Both the position numbers and the translations under genes were made by a program. Source: Photobacterium sanctipauli (GTDB taxonomy: Bacteria > Pseudomonadota > Gammaproteobacteria > Enterobacterales > Vibrionaceae). From it: a stretch of DNA of 64,000 nucleotides. The stretch spans positions 1 through 64,000 of the forward strand of contig NZ_PYMA01000003.1 of NCBI RefSeq assembly GCF_003026495.1, in the 5' to 3' direction. The notes beneath the pieces were generated by a model. The model saw only the letters and a list, made by a program, of their open reading frames with translations. It did not search any database and was not told the origin of the DNA. Of the stretch, positions 40,856 through 49,887 are shown piece after piece. Position 1 is the stretch's first letter. Each line of letters begins with the position of its first letter.

Positions 40856-41867
40856 ACTCACTCTCCTTGGCCGCACGAAGCTCAGTAAAGGCTTTACTGT
40901 ACTTGGTGAAGTCCAATTGGTTGGCGGCATCTAGCTGCGCTTTGAGATCTTTATCAATGCTGTCGATGCCATTGATTGCACCACAAATAGCCGTTGCCAT
41001 CGCACCGATAGTATCGGTATCACCACCAAGGTTGGCACACAAGATCGCACAACGGTTAGGATCTGTTTTGGCCAACTCAACCATGGCAATCGCCGCAGGT
41101 ACAGACTCAATCGTACTCGTGCCAGTACCGACCAAGTCGTAAATCTTCTGCATTGTGGTCTCAACACCATTGTTCTCGCGAGCAACAGCCAGTGCCAGCT
41201 CAATGCGCGAACCCATAGACGCGCTGAAGGTCGTAATGTTCTTGTTCTGCGCAGCATTGGCAATAGCTGGTAGTTGGTCGCTGATATTCTGCCAGCTCTC
41301 ACCGTCTACCGCTTTTGATACTGCCCATGCAATCGCTGTTGCGCCAGCAATCGCCACGTCAGACTTATGCGTTGGGCTTGAAGCCAACCACACCTGTTCT
41401 ATGAAGTCATCCAACGAGCAGGTTGGCACCAAGCAACCCAGCGGCGACACACGCATCGCTGCACCATTGGTAACACCGTTGTTTTCTAGCTCATCGATTG
41501 GCGTACCTTCTTTAATTGCACGCATCGCCGCTTTCGAAGAAGGGCCAAACACATTCTTGTTAAAGGCATCGAAGCCATCTGCCCAGGTCATCACGTTACG
41601 CGCAATCACTTCAGGCACAATCTTACCTTCACATTCGATAATAGCATCGGCCAGTGCCAGAGCCATCGAGGTATCGTCGGTGAAATGGCAAGCTTCAAAG
41701 TAGCAAGCCGCATTGTTTTCTGCCGGTCCTGGCAGGAAGCGGTCAATCCAGCCAAAGTGTGCTTTCACACGGGTACGAGGCCATAGTTCAGATGGCATAC
41801 CCATCGAGTCCCCCAAAGCCTGACCGTAAAAAGCACCAAGAATTCGATTTTCTGTATTGTTGTTCAT
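40845..41867 (-). CDS. yegU: ADP-ribosylglycohydrolase family protein, YegU-like
   Basis: A 340-residue DraG-type hydrolase (E. coli YegU 334 aa). The metal-binding residues sit in HFTDDTSMALALADA and LGGDTDTIGAMA, and VTNGAAMRVSPLG is also typical. Such enzymes cut N- or O-glycosidic bonds to ADP-ribose or related nucleosides using two Mg ions. I use the ATG at 41867. It is second in the yegT-yegU-yegV operon. Confidence 0.92.
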   Translation of the reverse strand: MNNNTENRILGAFYGQALGDSMGMPSELWPRTRVKAHFGWIDRFLPGPAENNAACYFEACHFTDDTSMALALADAIIECEGKIVPEVIARNVMTWADGFDAFNKNVFGPSSKAAMRAIKEGTPIDELENNGVTNGAAMRVSPLGCLVPTCSLDDFIEQVWLASSPTHKSDVAIAGATAIAWAVSKAVDGESWQNISDQLPAIANAAQNKNITTFSASMGSRIELALAVARENNGVETTMQKIYDLVGTGTSTIESVPAAIAMVELAKTDPNRCAILCANLGGDTDTIGAMATAICGAINGIDSIDKDLKAQLDAANQLDFTKYSKAFTELRAAKESEYAS

Positions 41868-42011
41868 TCTGACTACACCTAAAAAAACTAAATTGGAATC
41901 ACACCCGCCCAAGACAGTGCTTGAACTGCTCAATGCATCTTAAACGGGTGGAAAGGGTTAACTCATTGCCTGCAAGCGTTATACATGGAAGCTATTTGGA
42001 TAGCTCAATGG

Positions 42012-43295
42012 CTACGCTTTAGCGGGCTTTTGCGCTGAATCGTTGTTCTCGTCTTTCACTTCGATTTCGCTGATTTCACCATCAGACTCGCGGAAGAAGA
42101 ACATGAATAGGACAAGGATGAAGGCAATCATGATGGCACCGAAGCCCCACATTCCCGACCAGTTGAAGGTCAGTCCGTTTACTGGCTCTTCGTAAGCGAA
42201 CATCTTTTCCATCATTACGCCACCTAGGCGGTAACCCAATAGGCTACCTAAGCCCTGACAACATAGGGTGATAAGGCCCTGCGCTGCGGTACGCATATGC
42301 TTTGGTGCTTTCTTATCTACATAGATATAAGCGGTAACGAAGTAGAAGTCGTAGCTCACACCGTGTAGCAAGATACCGGCAAACAATAGCGAGTATAGGT
42401 ACCACTGCTCTGCACTACCGTAGACAAAGAAGCCGTAACGGATTGCCGCAGTGAACAGACCAAGCATTAATACCTTTTTAATACCATAACGTTTGGTAAA
42501 GAAAGGCAGTGCCAGCATAAAGAAGATTTCAGAGAACTGGCCAAGGGTCATCCAACCCGTCGCGTTGCTCATACCCACTTCAGTTAGGTAGCCGTTGGCG
42601 AAAATGTAGTAGAACGCCAGTGGCAAGCTGAACATGAATGAACAAACAAAGAACGCCAGGAAGTTTTTGTCACGCAGCAACACCAGTGCATCCAAGCCAA
42701 GCATCACTTTCAGGCTTAGCTTGCCCGTACTCTTTGGTGGCGTATTAGGTAGAGAAAGTGCAAACACACCCAGTAGCGCAGAACTTGCTGCTGTTACTAG
42801 AAGAGGAATATTCGTTGCTGAGATATCGCCGTAGCCCAACCAACCCGGTAGGAAGCCACACACGATACCCGATGCGATCCAGCCGATAGTACCCAGTACG
42901 CGGATACGCGGGAAGTCACGCTCAACGTCTTCAACGTGTGAGAACGCGATGCTGTTGGTCAGGGCAATTGTCGGCATGTAGGTTAGCGAGTAAGCCAGCA
43001 ATAATGGGAAGAAGCTAGAAAACTCGGTTTGCTGGGCCGCTAAGTACATTAAGCCTGCACCCGCCAAGAGCATGACGGATAACACTTTCTGTGCGGGGAA
43101 GAACCTGTCTGTGATAGAACCAACCAAGATTGGCGATAGAATGGCCGCAATCGCAGTACACGCGTAAGACCATGCAATTTCAGTTGGCGTGAAGCCATTC
43201 GTATTCAAGAACTGCCACAGTGGAACAAACCATGCTCCCCAGATAAACCATTCGATGAACATCATGAATGACAGCTTTGTATTCGTTTTAGTCAT
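42012..43295 (-). CDS. yegT: NHS-family nucleoside transporter, YegT-like
   Basis: A 427-residue 12-TM transporter nearly identical in layout to E. coli YegT (425 aa): KLSFMMFIEWFIWGAWFVPL, AYSLTYMPTIALTNSIAF, FPRIRVLGTIGWIASG, LAFYYIFANGYLTEVG and KHMRTAAQGLITLCCQG. The nucleoside:H+ symporter (NUP) family. A second ATG lies one codon upstream. It heads the yegTUV operon, which should import a nucleoside-like compound for YegU and YegV. The C-terminal tail is acidic. Confidence 0.94.
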   Translation of the reverse strand: MTKTNTKLSFMMFIEWFIWGAWFVPLWQFLNTNGFTPTEIAWSYACTAIAAILSPILVGSITDRFFPAQKVLSVMLLAGAGLMYLAAQQTEFSSFFPLLLAYSLTYMPTIALTNSIAFSHVEDVERDFPRIRVLGTIGWIASGIVCGFLPGWLGYGDISATNIPLLVTAASSALLGVFALSLPNTPPKSTGKLSLKVMLGLDALVLLRDKNFLAFFVCSFMFSLPLAFYYIFANGYLTEVGMSNATGWMTLGQFSEIFFMLALPFFTKRYGIKKVLMLGLFTAAIRYGFFVYGSAEQWYLYSLLFAGILLHGVSYDFYFVTAYIYVDKKAPKHMRTAAQGLITLCCQGLGSLLGYRLGGVMMEKMFAYEEPVNGLTFNWSGMWGFGAIMIAFILVLFMFFFRESDGEISEIEVKDENNDSAQKPAKA

Positions 43296-43490
43296 CATTA
43301 TTTCCTTAAGTAGTAGGGCAAGACCAAATCTATAGCTAAAGTAATACCAAAACAATACCAAGGTGTTCAAAAGGTGATCAGGGCGATACTTTTACTATCA
43401 GGGCTATCAATATTCAATGACTTAGATCCAACCAAATGATGACTCCTTAATTGTAGGTATTAGCCGCCAAGCTTTCCTCTTGGCCAAAAA

Positions 43491-43517
43491 CAAAAAAAGG
43501 AGCCCTCGGGCTCCTTT
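43491..43517 (-). terminator. Terminator of the alginate operon (PL6 side)
   Basis: A 10-bp stem (43496-43505 with 43508-43517) followed by seven T on the reverse strand, 23 bases after the PL6 stop. Confidence 0.9.
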
Positions 43518-43539
43518 CAGTTGGTCTTAAATGGTCTTA

Positions 43540-45189
43540 CTAGCTGTTATCTGCCTTTAGGCTTGTCTTAACACGATAGTCTGGGCCGATTTCATCGGCT
43601 GACAACACTTTCAGCTTAGACACATCAGCCCCTACCCCTTCAAATTGGTAGAAACCGTTCACCATTTTGTAGCTCGGTTTTTCAGCCAAAATGCCTTTTG
43701 GTAGTGAATAAAAGCCATGTGTTGAGCCGTAATACACTTCGTTGCTGTAAGAAGGGCTCGTCAAGGCCGCTTGCGGATCAGCACGGAGTGACTGCAGCGC
43801 TTCGTCAAGGTTGAACACAACGTTGTCGTTAAAGCTGATCTTATCGCCGGTGAAGATCGTGTCCACGCTGCTGTTATCAAACAAACTCACGCGATGGCCT
43901 TGGTTACCGTGAACCATGCCAAACTCGACATCAACCATGGTGTTATTCGCCACAGAGACGTTCTTAGGCGTCCACTGCTTGTTTAGCTCTTTGCCTTTTA
44001 CTGACTGATCAAGCACTTCGCCGTCTTTGACATTGATAATACCGGTATTGATAACGACACCACCGCGCACATCAGCATTACCTGCAATCTGGCCACCAGC
44101 ACCGCGTAGGCCCATGAAGTAGTTATTACGCACGATGTGGTTTTCGTCGTAGATACGAATACCGCCAGTATCTTGTTTCAAGTTACCCAGTACAACGTTG
44201 TTTTCGACAATGTTGCCCTTACCGTGACGCAAGGAAATCATCGAAGCACTTTCAAAGATGGTGTTACCCGCAATCAGGTTTTCTCCCGACTTAACCGAGA
44301 TCAGCTCTCGCTCACCATCTGAGTCAACCAATAGGTTATTGATAAACTGTGTGCGTGAAGGCCACTGGCTACTCTTCGAATCACCAATGCGGATAGCTTC
44401 CCAGCTGTTACCGTTGTATCGGATAGCCTCTTTGATATCTAGCTCGTTGTAGCGGTTCTTCTTCTGAGAGTAGAAAATGTTCTCGGCGATAAGGTGGTTA
44501 TCGGCCTTGTCATCGATATTTTTCTGGATACCAATCAAGGTGCCGCGCTTGTGCTTACCTTCAAAACGGTTGTTGACTACCTTGCCATCTTTGCCCCATA
44601 GCGATACCCAAAGGTAGCGAGGGTATTCACTGCGACGCTCGTCCGGCTCGTAGGCGTAATCTTCATTGAAGTAATAGAAGGTCGAATTTTGCAACGTGTT
44701 ACGCATCCCTTCTAAGCGAACACCACCAAAGCGCTCGGCAGGGCCACCTTCGGTGAAAACCAAGCTATCGAGCGTGATGTCATCACCTTGGGTTACCAAC
44801 TGCACAAGCCCAGTCAGCAGCACAGTACCCGCTTCTTCCGCCTTGACCGTGACATCATTGGCTGTGATTTCAACCACGCCAAGGTTGGCATAACGGCCTG
44901 CAGGAATCGTAATTGTTTCGCCATCTTTGGCATTCACCAATTGCTGCTTCAATTGTTCGGCAGCTTCAGCACTCACTTGAGCAATATCAGAAGCATCAAC
45001 CAGAGTACGAGAAGTGGCGGCTACAAGTTGTTCGCTGCTCAGTGCTTCAAGGTTGGATGATGCAAGAGTAGAGCTGGCAGCAATAGCATTGGTGTTGGTA
45101 TTTGAGGCGTTGTTATCGGCTGATACATGGAAAGCGGCTAAAGAAAGTGTTGCAGCTAACGCCGCAGCAATCGGAGTTAATTTTTTCAT
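43540..45189 (-). CDS. PL6-family alginate lyase, secreted
   Basis: A 549-residue protein with a signal peptide (1-24). It is a parallel beta-helix lyase of the PL6/chondroitinase-B type: the catalytic Lys/Arg region is seen in ELISVKSGENLIAGNTIF and ESASMISLRHGKGNIVENN, and the helix turns in NNYFMGLRGAGGQIAGNADVRGG-like coils. PL6 enzymes split alginate (polyMG or polyG blocks) by beta-elimination, Ca2+-dependent or not. It is the third gene of the transporter-lyase-lyase operon and would work in the periplasm or outside. Confidence 0.88.
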   Translation of the reverse strand: MKKLTPIAAALAATLSLAAFHVSADNNASNTNTNAIAASSTLASSNLEALSSEQLVAATSRTLVDASDIAQVSAEAAEQLKQQLVNAKDGETITIPAGRYANLGVVEITANDVTVKAEEAGTVLLTGLVQLVTQGDDITLDSLVFTEGGPAERFGGVRLEGMRNTLQNSTFYYFNEDYAYEPDERRSEYPRYLWVSLWGKDGKVVNNRFEGKHKRGTLIGIQKNIDDKADNHLIAENIFYSQKKNRYNELDIKEAIRYNGNSWEAIRIGDSKSSQWPSRTQFINNLLVDSDGERELISVKSGENLIAGNTIFESASMISLRHGKGNIVENNVVLGNLKQDTGGIRIYDENHIVRNNYFMGLRGAGGQIAGNADVRGGVVINTGIINVKDGEVLDQSVKGKELNKQWTPKNVSVANNTMVDVEFGMVHGNQGHRVSLFDNSSVDTIFTGDKISFNDNVVFNLDEALQSLRADPQAALTSPSYSNEVYYGSTHGFYSLPKGILAEKPSYKMVNGFYQFEGVGADVSKLKVLSADEIGPDYRVKTSLKADNS

Positions 45190-45289
45190 GTCATTATTAT
45201 CCTTGCTCTGGGCTAACGCTATGCCCTAGCCCAGAGCGTTACGGTTTATATTATTTCTGACGATCCATTAGCTTTATAAAGCCGTGGCA

Positions 45290-46546
45290 TTAAAGTTTCG
45301 GGTAAATCAGGTATGCATCACGCTCAGCCCATACCTGTGACAGGTTGTTCAGTTCTGCATTCTCGAAACCGATTTCTTTAATGACTTCGTCATAGTGGTC
45401 AGTACCCCAAGCCAAGTCCGCCTTACGGTACACCGTTAGCATGCGATAGGTTTGGAAACGGCCTTTCTTCACGTCATTATCTTCGTGCGGCCAATCTTCA
45501 GCTTTCTGGAACTGAGCGACATAATCGATAGCAGACTTGATGTTGCGACCTTTGTAGTCGTGGTTCCAGATATCGATACCCATCTTGTCACCCAGCTGGG
45601 CAAGATAAGCCATCGCATCCAAGTTGAAGTAGCTGTAGTGATAACCTCGGGTACGTGCCAACTCTTCCGGCTGCGAGCCTTTGCTATCTAGCTGCTCACG
45701 AATACGCCACTTGGTATTAGCCACTGCCATTTTGGCAATGTCGTCTTTACCTAGGTAGTAGGCGATACCGGCAATTTGGGCTTGCATCCAAGTACCGTGG
45801 TTATTCCCCGCATATTGCTCCGCAGTGCCTTGCTCTGAAGTAATGAGCCAGTTCAAGAACTCGCCTAGCCATGCACGCATCGCCTTATTATCTTCTTCAG
45901 TCCAGTGCTCTGACGCTTCAAGCAGAGACAGTGCATCAACCAAGCGGTCAGAGAAACTGCGTGAATCAATCATGCCGCTGCGACGCTGGTCATCGACACC
46001 TGGTACCGCTTGTGCGTAACGCAGGTTCGGATTCATGCGCGTTTCAGGGTTAATGAACCAATGGCGAAGCATCTTAGCCGCATGCTCTGCGTATTTCTCG
46101 TCACCAGAGAAGTAATAAGCCACACCTAGCGCACGCACTGAGCGAGTGAACAAGCCGATCCGCACCGAGTCAGTCGCATCTGTTTTCGAGTCTGGGTTCG
46201 TTTTACCGTCATGACGGATCCACGGCAGGCCATCTTCGGTATCCGGATTCGGCCACCAGTATGGGCTGATCGAGAAGTAATCGTGCCTATCGCCACTTGG
46301 AGGTAGCAAAGTCTTGTCCGTTACTGATAGCAAACCCACAGCGATGGCTGATTCCGCTTCTTCAAGCAAGCGTGCATAGCTTGCCTGAGCTTCTTCGGTT
46401 GCCGTATCGTTGTGGATACGCGCTTTGCTTTCTGCAATCAATTCAGCATCGAAAAAGACGGTATTTGGTAGCGCATCGCTGGCATATAGTGGCGCTGCAA
46501 ACAGGGTGCTTGCCAGTGCCATCCCGCCGATAAATTTCTTCAACAT
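45290..46546 (-). CDS. Secreted alginate/uronan lyase family protein (PF05426-type)
   Basis: A 418-residue protein with a signal peptide (MLKKFIGGMALASTLFAAPLYA). The alpha/alpha-toroid lyase fold shows the typical DRHDYFSISPYWWPNPDTEDG, DSVRIGLFTRSVRALG, RYAQAVPGVDDQRRSG and NNHGTWMQAQIAGIA motifs, the latter holding catalytic Asn/His. These motifs are those of the PF05426 lyase group that includes PL5 and PL38. The exact family (alginate versus glucuronan) cannot be fixed, but the locus favours alginate. I use the ATG at 46546 (AGGA upstream); the longer frame starts inside the symporter gene. It is 28 bases after that gene. Confidence 0.75.
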   Translation of the reverse strand: MLKKFIGGMALASTLFAAPLYASDALPNTVFFDAELIAESKARIHNDTATEEAQASYARLLEEAESAIAVGLLSVTDKTLLPPSGDRHDYFSISPYWWPNPDTEDGLPWIRHDGKTNPDSKTDATDSVRIGLFTRSVRALGVAYYFSGDEKYAEHAAKMLRHWFINPETRMNPNLRYAQAVPGVDDQRRSGMIDSRSFSDRLVDALSLLEASEHWTEEDNKAMRAWLGEFLNWLITSEQGTAEQYAGNNHGTWMQAQIAGIAYYLGKDDIAKMAVANTKWRIREQLDSKGSQPEELARTRGYHYSYFNLDAMAYLAQLGDKMGIDIWNHDYKGRNIKSAIDYVAQFQKAEDWPHEDNDVKKGRFQTYRMLTVYRKADLAWGTDHYDEVIKEIGFENAELNNLSQVWAERDAYLIYPKL

Positions 46547-46574
46547 TTTGAAAATCCTATAATCCAAAGATGCG

Positions 46575-48353
46575 TTACTTAGATTCTGCAGCCAGGTCAG
46601 CTTTCTCAACTGAATCATCAACCGCTTTAACCAGTAGCAAACCAACTGCAAGTACAATCACACCACACAGTACGAAGATGAATCGTCCCCATAGTGGGTT
46701 TGGCAGTACGAACATCGTCATCACACCCACACCCGCAACAGCGATGAGCGAACCAAGCATGCGACGCTGTTTGTTATCCAGCTTCTTCTGCGCTGTAGAT
46801 TCAGCAACCAACGGGGTAGATAGGTTTTCGAAGAACTTATCAACATTCTTCTGACGCTCTTCAGATAGCGGCTTGTAGAACAATGTGGTCAGTACGAAGA
46901 AACCAGCCGTGAATACCAAGTGGGCAATCAGACCGATAGCCACTTTCAAGTCAGACCATTCGCGGCCCGTTAGCGGCTCTAGGTTGAACCAGCCCTGTAC
47001 CATGTCAGCCGTGATAACGAAACCAACGAAGTAAGAAACAATACCACCGACAACTAGCGTACCCCAGCCAGCCCAGTCAGGCGTTTTCTTGATGAAGAAG
47101 CCACAGAATGCAGGGATAGTCATTGGGAAGCCAATCAGCGCACCCACATACATCATGGTGTCGAACAAGCTCAGGCCTTTCAGCGAGTTGATGAACAACG
47201 CAACCAAGATGATGGCAATACCAAAGAAAGTCGAAGTTAGCTTAGAAACAACCACTAGCTCTTTCTCTGTCGCGTTTGGACGCAGAATTGGCTCGTAGAA
47301 GTTCTTAACGAAGATACCCGAGTTACGGTTCAGACCTGAGTCCATTGAAGACATAGTTGCAGCGAACATTGCCGCAATTAGCAGACCCACCATGCCGACA
47401 GGCATGTACTCTTGTACGAAGTATAGGTAAGCAAAATCACCCGCTTTTGAACCTGCATCCGGGTATTGTGCCGCTAGATCAACACCTTGACCTGCGATGA
47501 ACCACGAAGGCATGAACCAGATTAGTGGGCCTACCGTCATGAGGATACACGCTAGCAGCGCTGCTTTTTTCGCATTCTTTGAATCTTTAGCAGCTAGGTA
47601 ACGGTATGAGTTCAGCATGTTGTTGGTGATGCTGAACTGTTTGAAGAAGATGAAGAATGCCCACACACCAAAGATACTTAGGTAGTTCAGGTTGTTACCA
47701 GAAACGAACGAGGCGCCTTCTTGAACCGGGAAGTTATTGACGATTTCGCCAACACCACCGCCCTGAATAATCGCCACAACAGCACAGGTCATGGTCACCG
47801 CCATGATGATAACCATCTGCATAAAGTCAGACGCGATTACCGCCCACGAACCGCCAGTTACAGACATCACCAATACAACCAAGCCGGTTGCAACAATGGT
47901 AGTTGTCATGTCGAAGCCAAAGATGCCTGACGCAATAATAGCTAGGCCATTTAGCCAGATACCTGCTGAGATAACACTGTTAGGCATCCCCGACCAGGTG
48001 AACACCTGCTCGTTAAACTTACCAAAGCGCATTCGAATAGCTTCAATTACCGTCACCACACGCAGCTGGCGGAATTTAGGCGCAAAGTATAGGTAGTTCA
48101 TTAGGTAGCCGAATGCGTTGGCTAGGAAAATAATGGCAACAGCAAAGCCATCTGCATATGCCTTACCAGCAGCTCCCGTAAATGTCCAAGCACTAAACTG
48201 GGTCATAAATGCGGTAGCACCAACCATCCACCACAACATACTACCGCCCCCACGGAAGTAATCACTAGTCGTACTTGTAAACGTGCGGAACATCCACCCT
48301 ATTGCAATTAGAAACAGGAAATAAATCCCGACGATGAGCGTATTGAGATCCAT
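46575..48353 (-). CDS. Na+/solute symporter (SSS), oligoalginate/DEH importer 1 (ToaA-like)
   Basis: A 592-residue symporter with about 13-14 transmembrane helices and the opening FLIAIGWMFRTFTSTTSDYFRGGG, typical of the alginate-locus SSS proteins of vibrios (ToaA/ToaB/ToaC) that import unsaturated uronates. MSSMDSGLNRNSGIFVKNFY is a conserved Na+-site region. It heads the three-gene operon with the two lyases. An operator-like TTGTACTACAA lies 60 bases upstream (48413-48423). One of three paralogues in the window; see 52634 and 59053. Confidence 0.88.
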   Translation of the reverse strand: MDLNTLIVGIYFLFLIAIGWMFRTFTSTTSDYFRGGGSMLWWMVGATAFMTQFSAWTFTGAAGKAYADGFAVAIIFLANAFGYLMNYLYFAPKFRQLRVVTVIEAIRMRFGKFNEQVFTWSGMPNSVISAGIWLNGLAIIASGIFGFDMTTTIVATGLVVLVMSVTGGSWAVIASDFMQMVIIMAVTMTCAVVAIIQGGGVGEIVNNFPVQEGASFVSGNNLNYLSIFGVWAFFIFFKQFSITNNMLNSYRYLAAKDSKNAKKAALLACILMTVGPLIWFMPSWFIAGQGVDLAAQYPDAGSKAGDFAYLYFVQEYMPVGMVGLLIAAMFAATMSSMDSGLNRNSGIFVKNFYEPILRPNATEKELVVVSKLTSTFFGIAIILVALFINSLKGLSLFDTMMYVGALIGFPMTIPAFCGFFIKKTPDWAGWGTLVVGGIVSYFVGFVITADMVQGWFNLEPLTGREWSDLKVAIGLIAHLVFTAGFFVLTTLFYKPLSEERQKNVDKFFENLSTPLVAESTAQKKLDNKQRRMLGSLIAVAGVGVMTMFVLPNPLWGRFIFVLCGVIVLAVGLLLVKAVDDSVEKADLAAESK

Positions 48354-48412
48354 CGTTATTGTCCTTTGTGTTTTTAATGTCTGCGCTAATCATAAGAAAG
48401 GCAAAAACAAAC

Positions 48413-48423
48413 TTGTACTACAA
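48413..48423. promoter_or_regulatory. FadR-subfamily operator-like site 1
   Basis: TTGTACTACAA matches TTGTA-N-TACAA exactly, upstream of the symporter/lyase operon and overlapping the likely -10 region. Published FadR-subfamily GntR operators have the pattern t.GTa-N-tAC.a. The GntR regulator at 49888 is the likely binder. Confidence 0.65.
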
Positions 48424-48573
48424 TAAGCTTTATTCGTGACAAAGATCCCGATCATTTCAATCAAAAAGTAACACAAATTAATTAATCCAATAAAAATCAA
48501 TCACTTAAAATGAATCACAAAAGATTTTAAAATTTAAACTCCAATTGCAAGATAATCCACATGTATTATTTTA

Positions 48574-48589
48574 TTTGATCAAGTTCACG
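48574..48589. promoter_or_regulatory. Possible CRP site
   Basis: TTTGA-TCAAGT-TCACG differs from TGTGA-N6-TCACA at two of ten positions. It lies midway between divergent alginate genes at 48353 and 48785, where catabolite control is expected. Positions 48354-48784 hold no gene. Confidence 0.4.
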
Positions 48590-48745
48590 TTATAAAAAAC
48601 GCATCAAATAACACTCAAGTAAATAAAACCAATATAAGTGATTGTTTTTTAACGATACAACAAAATAGTGTGCAAGACATCACAAACGACGGTGATCACA
48701 TAATTCCAAAGCCTGACTACAAACCCAATAATTACTTCAATATTA

Positions 48746-48756
48746 TTGTATTACTT
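48746..48756. promoter_or_regulatory. Operator-like site 2 (imperfect) before kdgM
   Basis: TTGTATTACTT matches nine of eleven positions of the TTGTA-N-TACAA palindrome, 29 bases before the kdgM ATG. Confidence 0.4.
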
Positions 48757-48784
48757 TTTAGAAACACAGTTAGGAAAACACCTT

Positions 48785-49459
48785 ATGTTTAAACACTCTC
48801 GCCTAATGGTAGTTATTGGCTCTGTACTTATTGCCGGCCAAGTAAGTGCCGCTTCGATTGATTTACGTCACGAATACAAAGGTAAGTCTGGCGACCATGC
48901 AACTCGTGTTAAAATCAACGAGAGCATCGGCAACCTATATTTCAGTGGTGAAATGAAGTTTAAAGGTGCAGATGGCAAGTTCATGGAAGACCTGCAAAAC
49001 AATGGTTGGGAATTTGACTGGGGATATCGCTACCGCATCAATAACTGGACAATCCAGCCAGGTATGCCAATCGAAGGCCGCAGAGACGGCATGACTGTTA
49101 AGCCACAACTTCGCGCAACCTATGCATTTGAAAGCGTAGAAGGTTTAACACTAAGTGGCCGTTACCGTCATGATTTTAAAATGTACAGTGATGATCGCGA
49201 TACTGATAAACGCCATCGTGTAACCGGTAACATTGGTTACAAAATCAATGACTGGCAGTTCGGCCTTGAAATGAACTACTACAAAGCGGAAGGCTACGAC
49301 CTGTTTGACAACAAAGACACCAACTACGAGAACAACATTAGCATTCGCTACCGTCCAGGTGACTGGAGCCCATACGTCGAGTTTGGTGATGTGAGCATGT
49401 CATCGAAGACAGACGAGCGTGAACTACGTAGCCGTATTGGTATTACTTACAGCTTCTAA
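48785..49459 (+). CDS. kdgM: KdgM-family oligouronate porin
   Basis: A 224-residue outer-membrane protein: signal peptide (MFKHSRLMVVIGSVLIAGQVSA), then DLRHEYKGKSGDH, many Arg/Tyr-rich strands (GYRYRINNW, GRYRHDFKMY, NISIRYRPGD), and C-terminal aromatic YSF typical of barrels. KdgM is the porin for acidic oligosaccharides (oligogalacturonate in Dickeya); here it should admit oligoalginate made by the lyases. I start at 48785; the longer frame has no better signal. Transcribed divergently from the symporter operon. Confidence 0.88.
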   Translation: MFKHSRLMVVIGSVLIAGQVSAASIDLRHEYKGKSGDHATRVKINESIGNLYFSGEMKFKGADGKFMEDLQNNGWEFDWGYRYRINNWTIQPGMPIEGRRDGMTVKPQLRATYAFESVEGLTLSGRYRHDFKMYSDDRDTDKRHRVTGNIGYKINDWQFGLEMNYYKAEGYDLFDNKDTNYENNISIRYRPGDWSPYVEFGDVSMSSKTDERELRSRIGITYSF

Positions 49460-49530
49460 GTCCAGCATTGATAATAGAGGTATTTTAATACCCTTTTACA
49501 CCTTATAGATGTGCTATTGCAGCAGTTAGC

Positions 49531-49566
49531 AGTGGCAGCGTGAGTATGAAGACTTACGCTGCCGCT
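49531..49566 (+). repeat. 15-bp stem-loop downstream of kdgM
   Basis: 49531-49545 pairs with 49552-49566 (two G-U pairs in RNA) around a 6-nt loop. No T-tract follows, so it may protect the mRNA 3' end or be part of a Rho-dependent end. The rest of 49460-49887 contains the GntR promoter (TATACT near 49838-49843) and nothing else I can support. Confidence 0.55.
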
Positions 49567-49887
49567 TAAACACCCCTTCATTATTGTAATAATAGTCACG
49601 GATTACCTTCATAAATGCTTGCCTGTCTCCACGGCTATATTGATAACTGATTGAAGGCATTACCTTGAAAATGCTTTTTTGCATCCCACTAAGGTAGTGG
49701 TTATATTACGGGTCAAACTAAATTCGATTGCGATGAAAAAATACATCGTAATAATAATCCTTCTCAAAAAGACCACTTAAAATCGGCTTTTTCACGGTAT
49801 TAGAAAAAACTTTTTCGAGAATACACACCAGAGAAGGTATACTATAGTCATATCGTCATACATAAACAGAAACAACCAAGGATTCCC

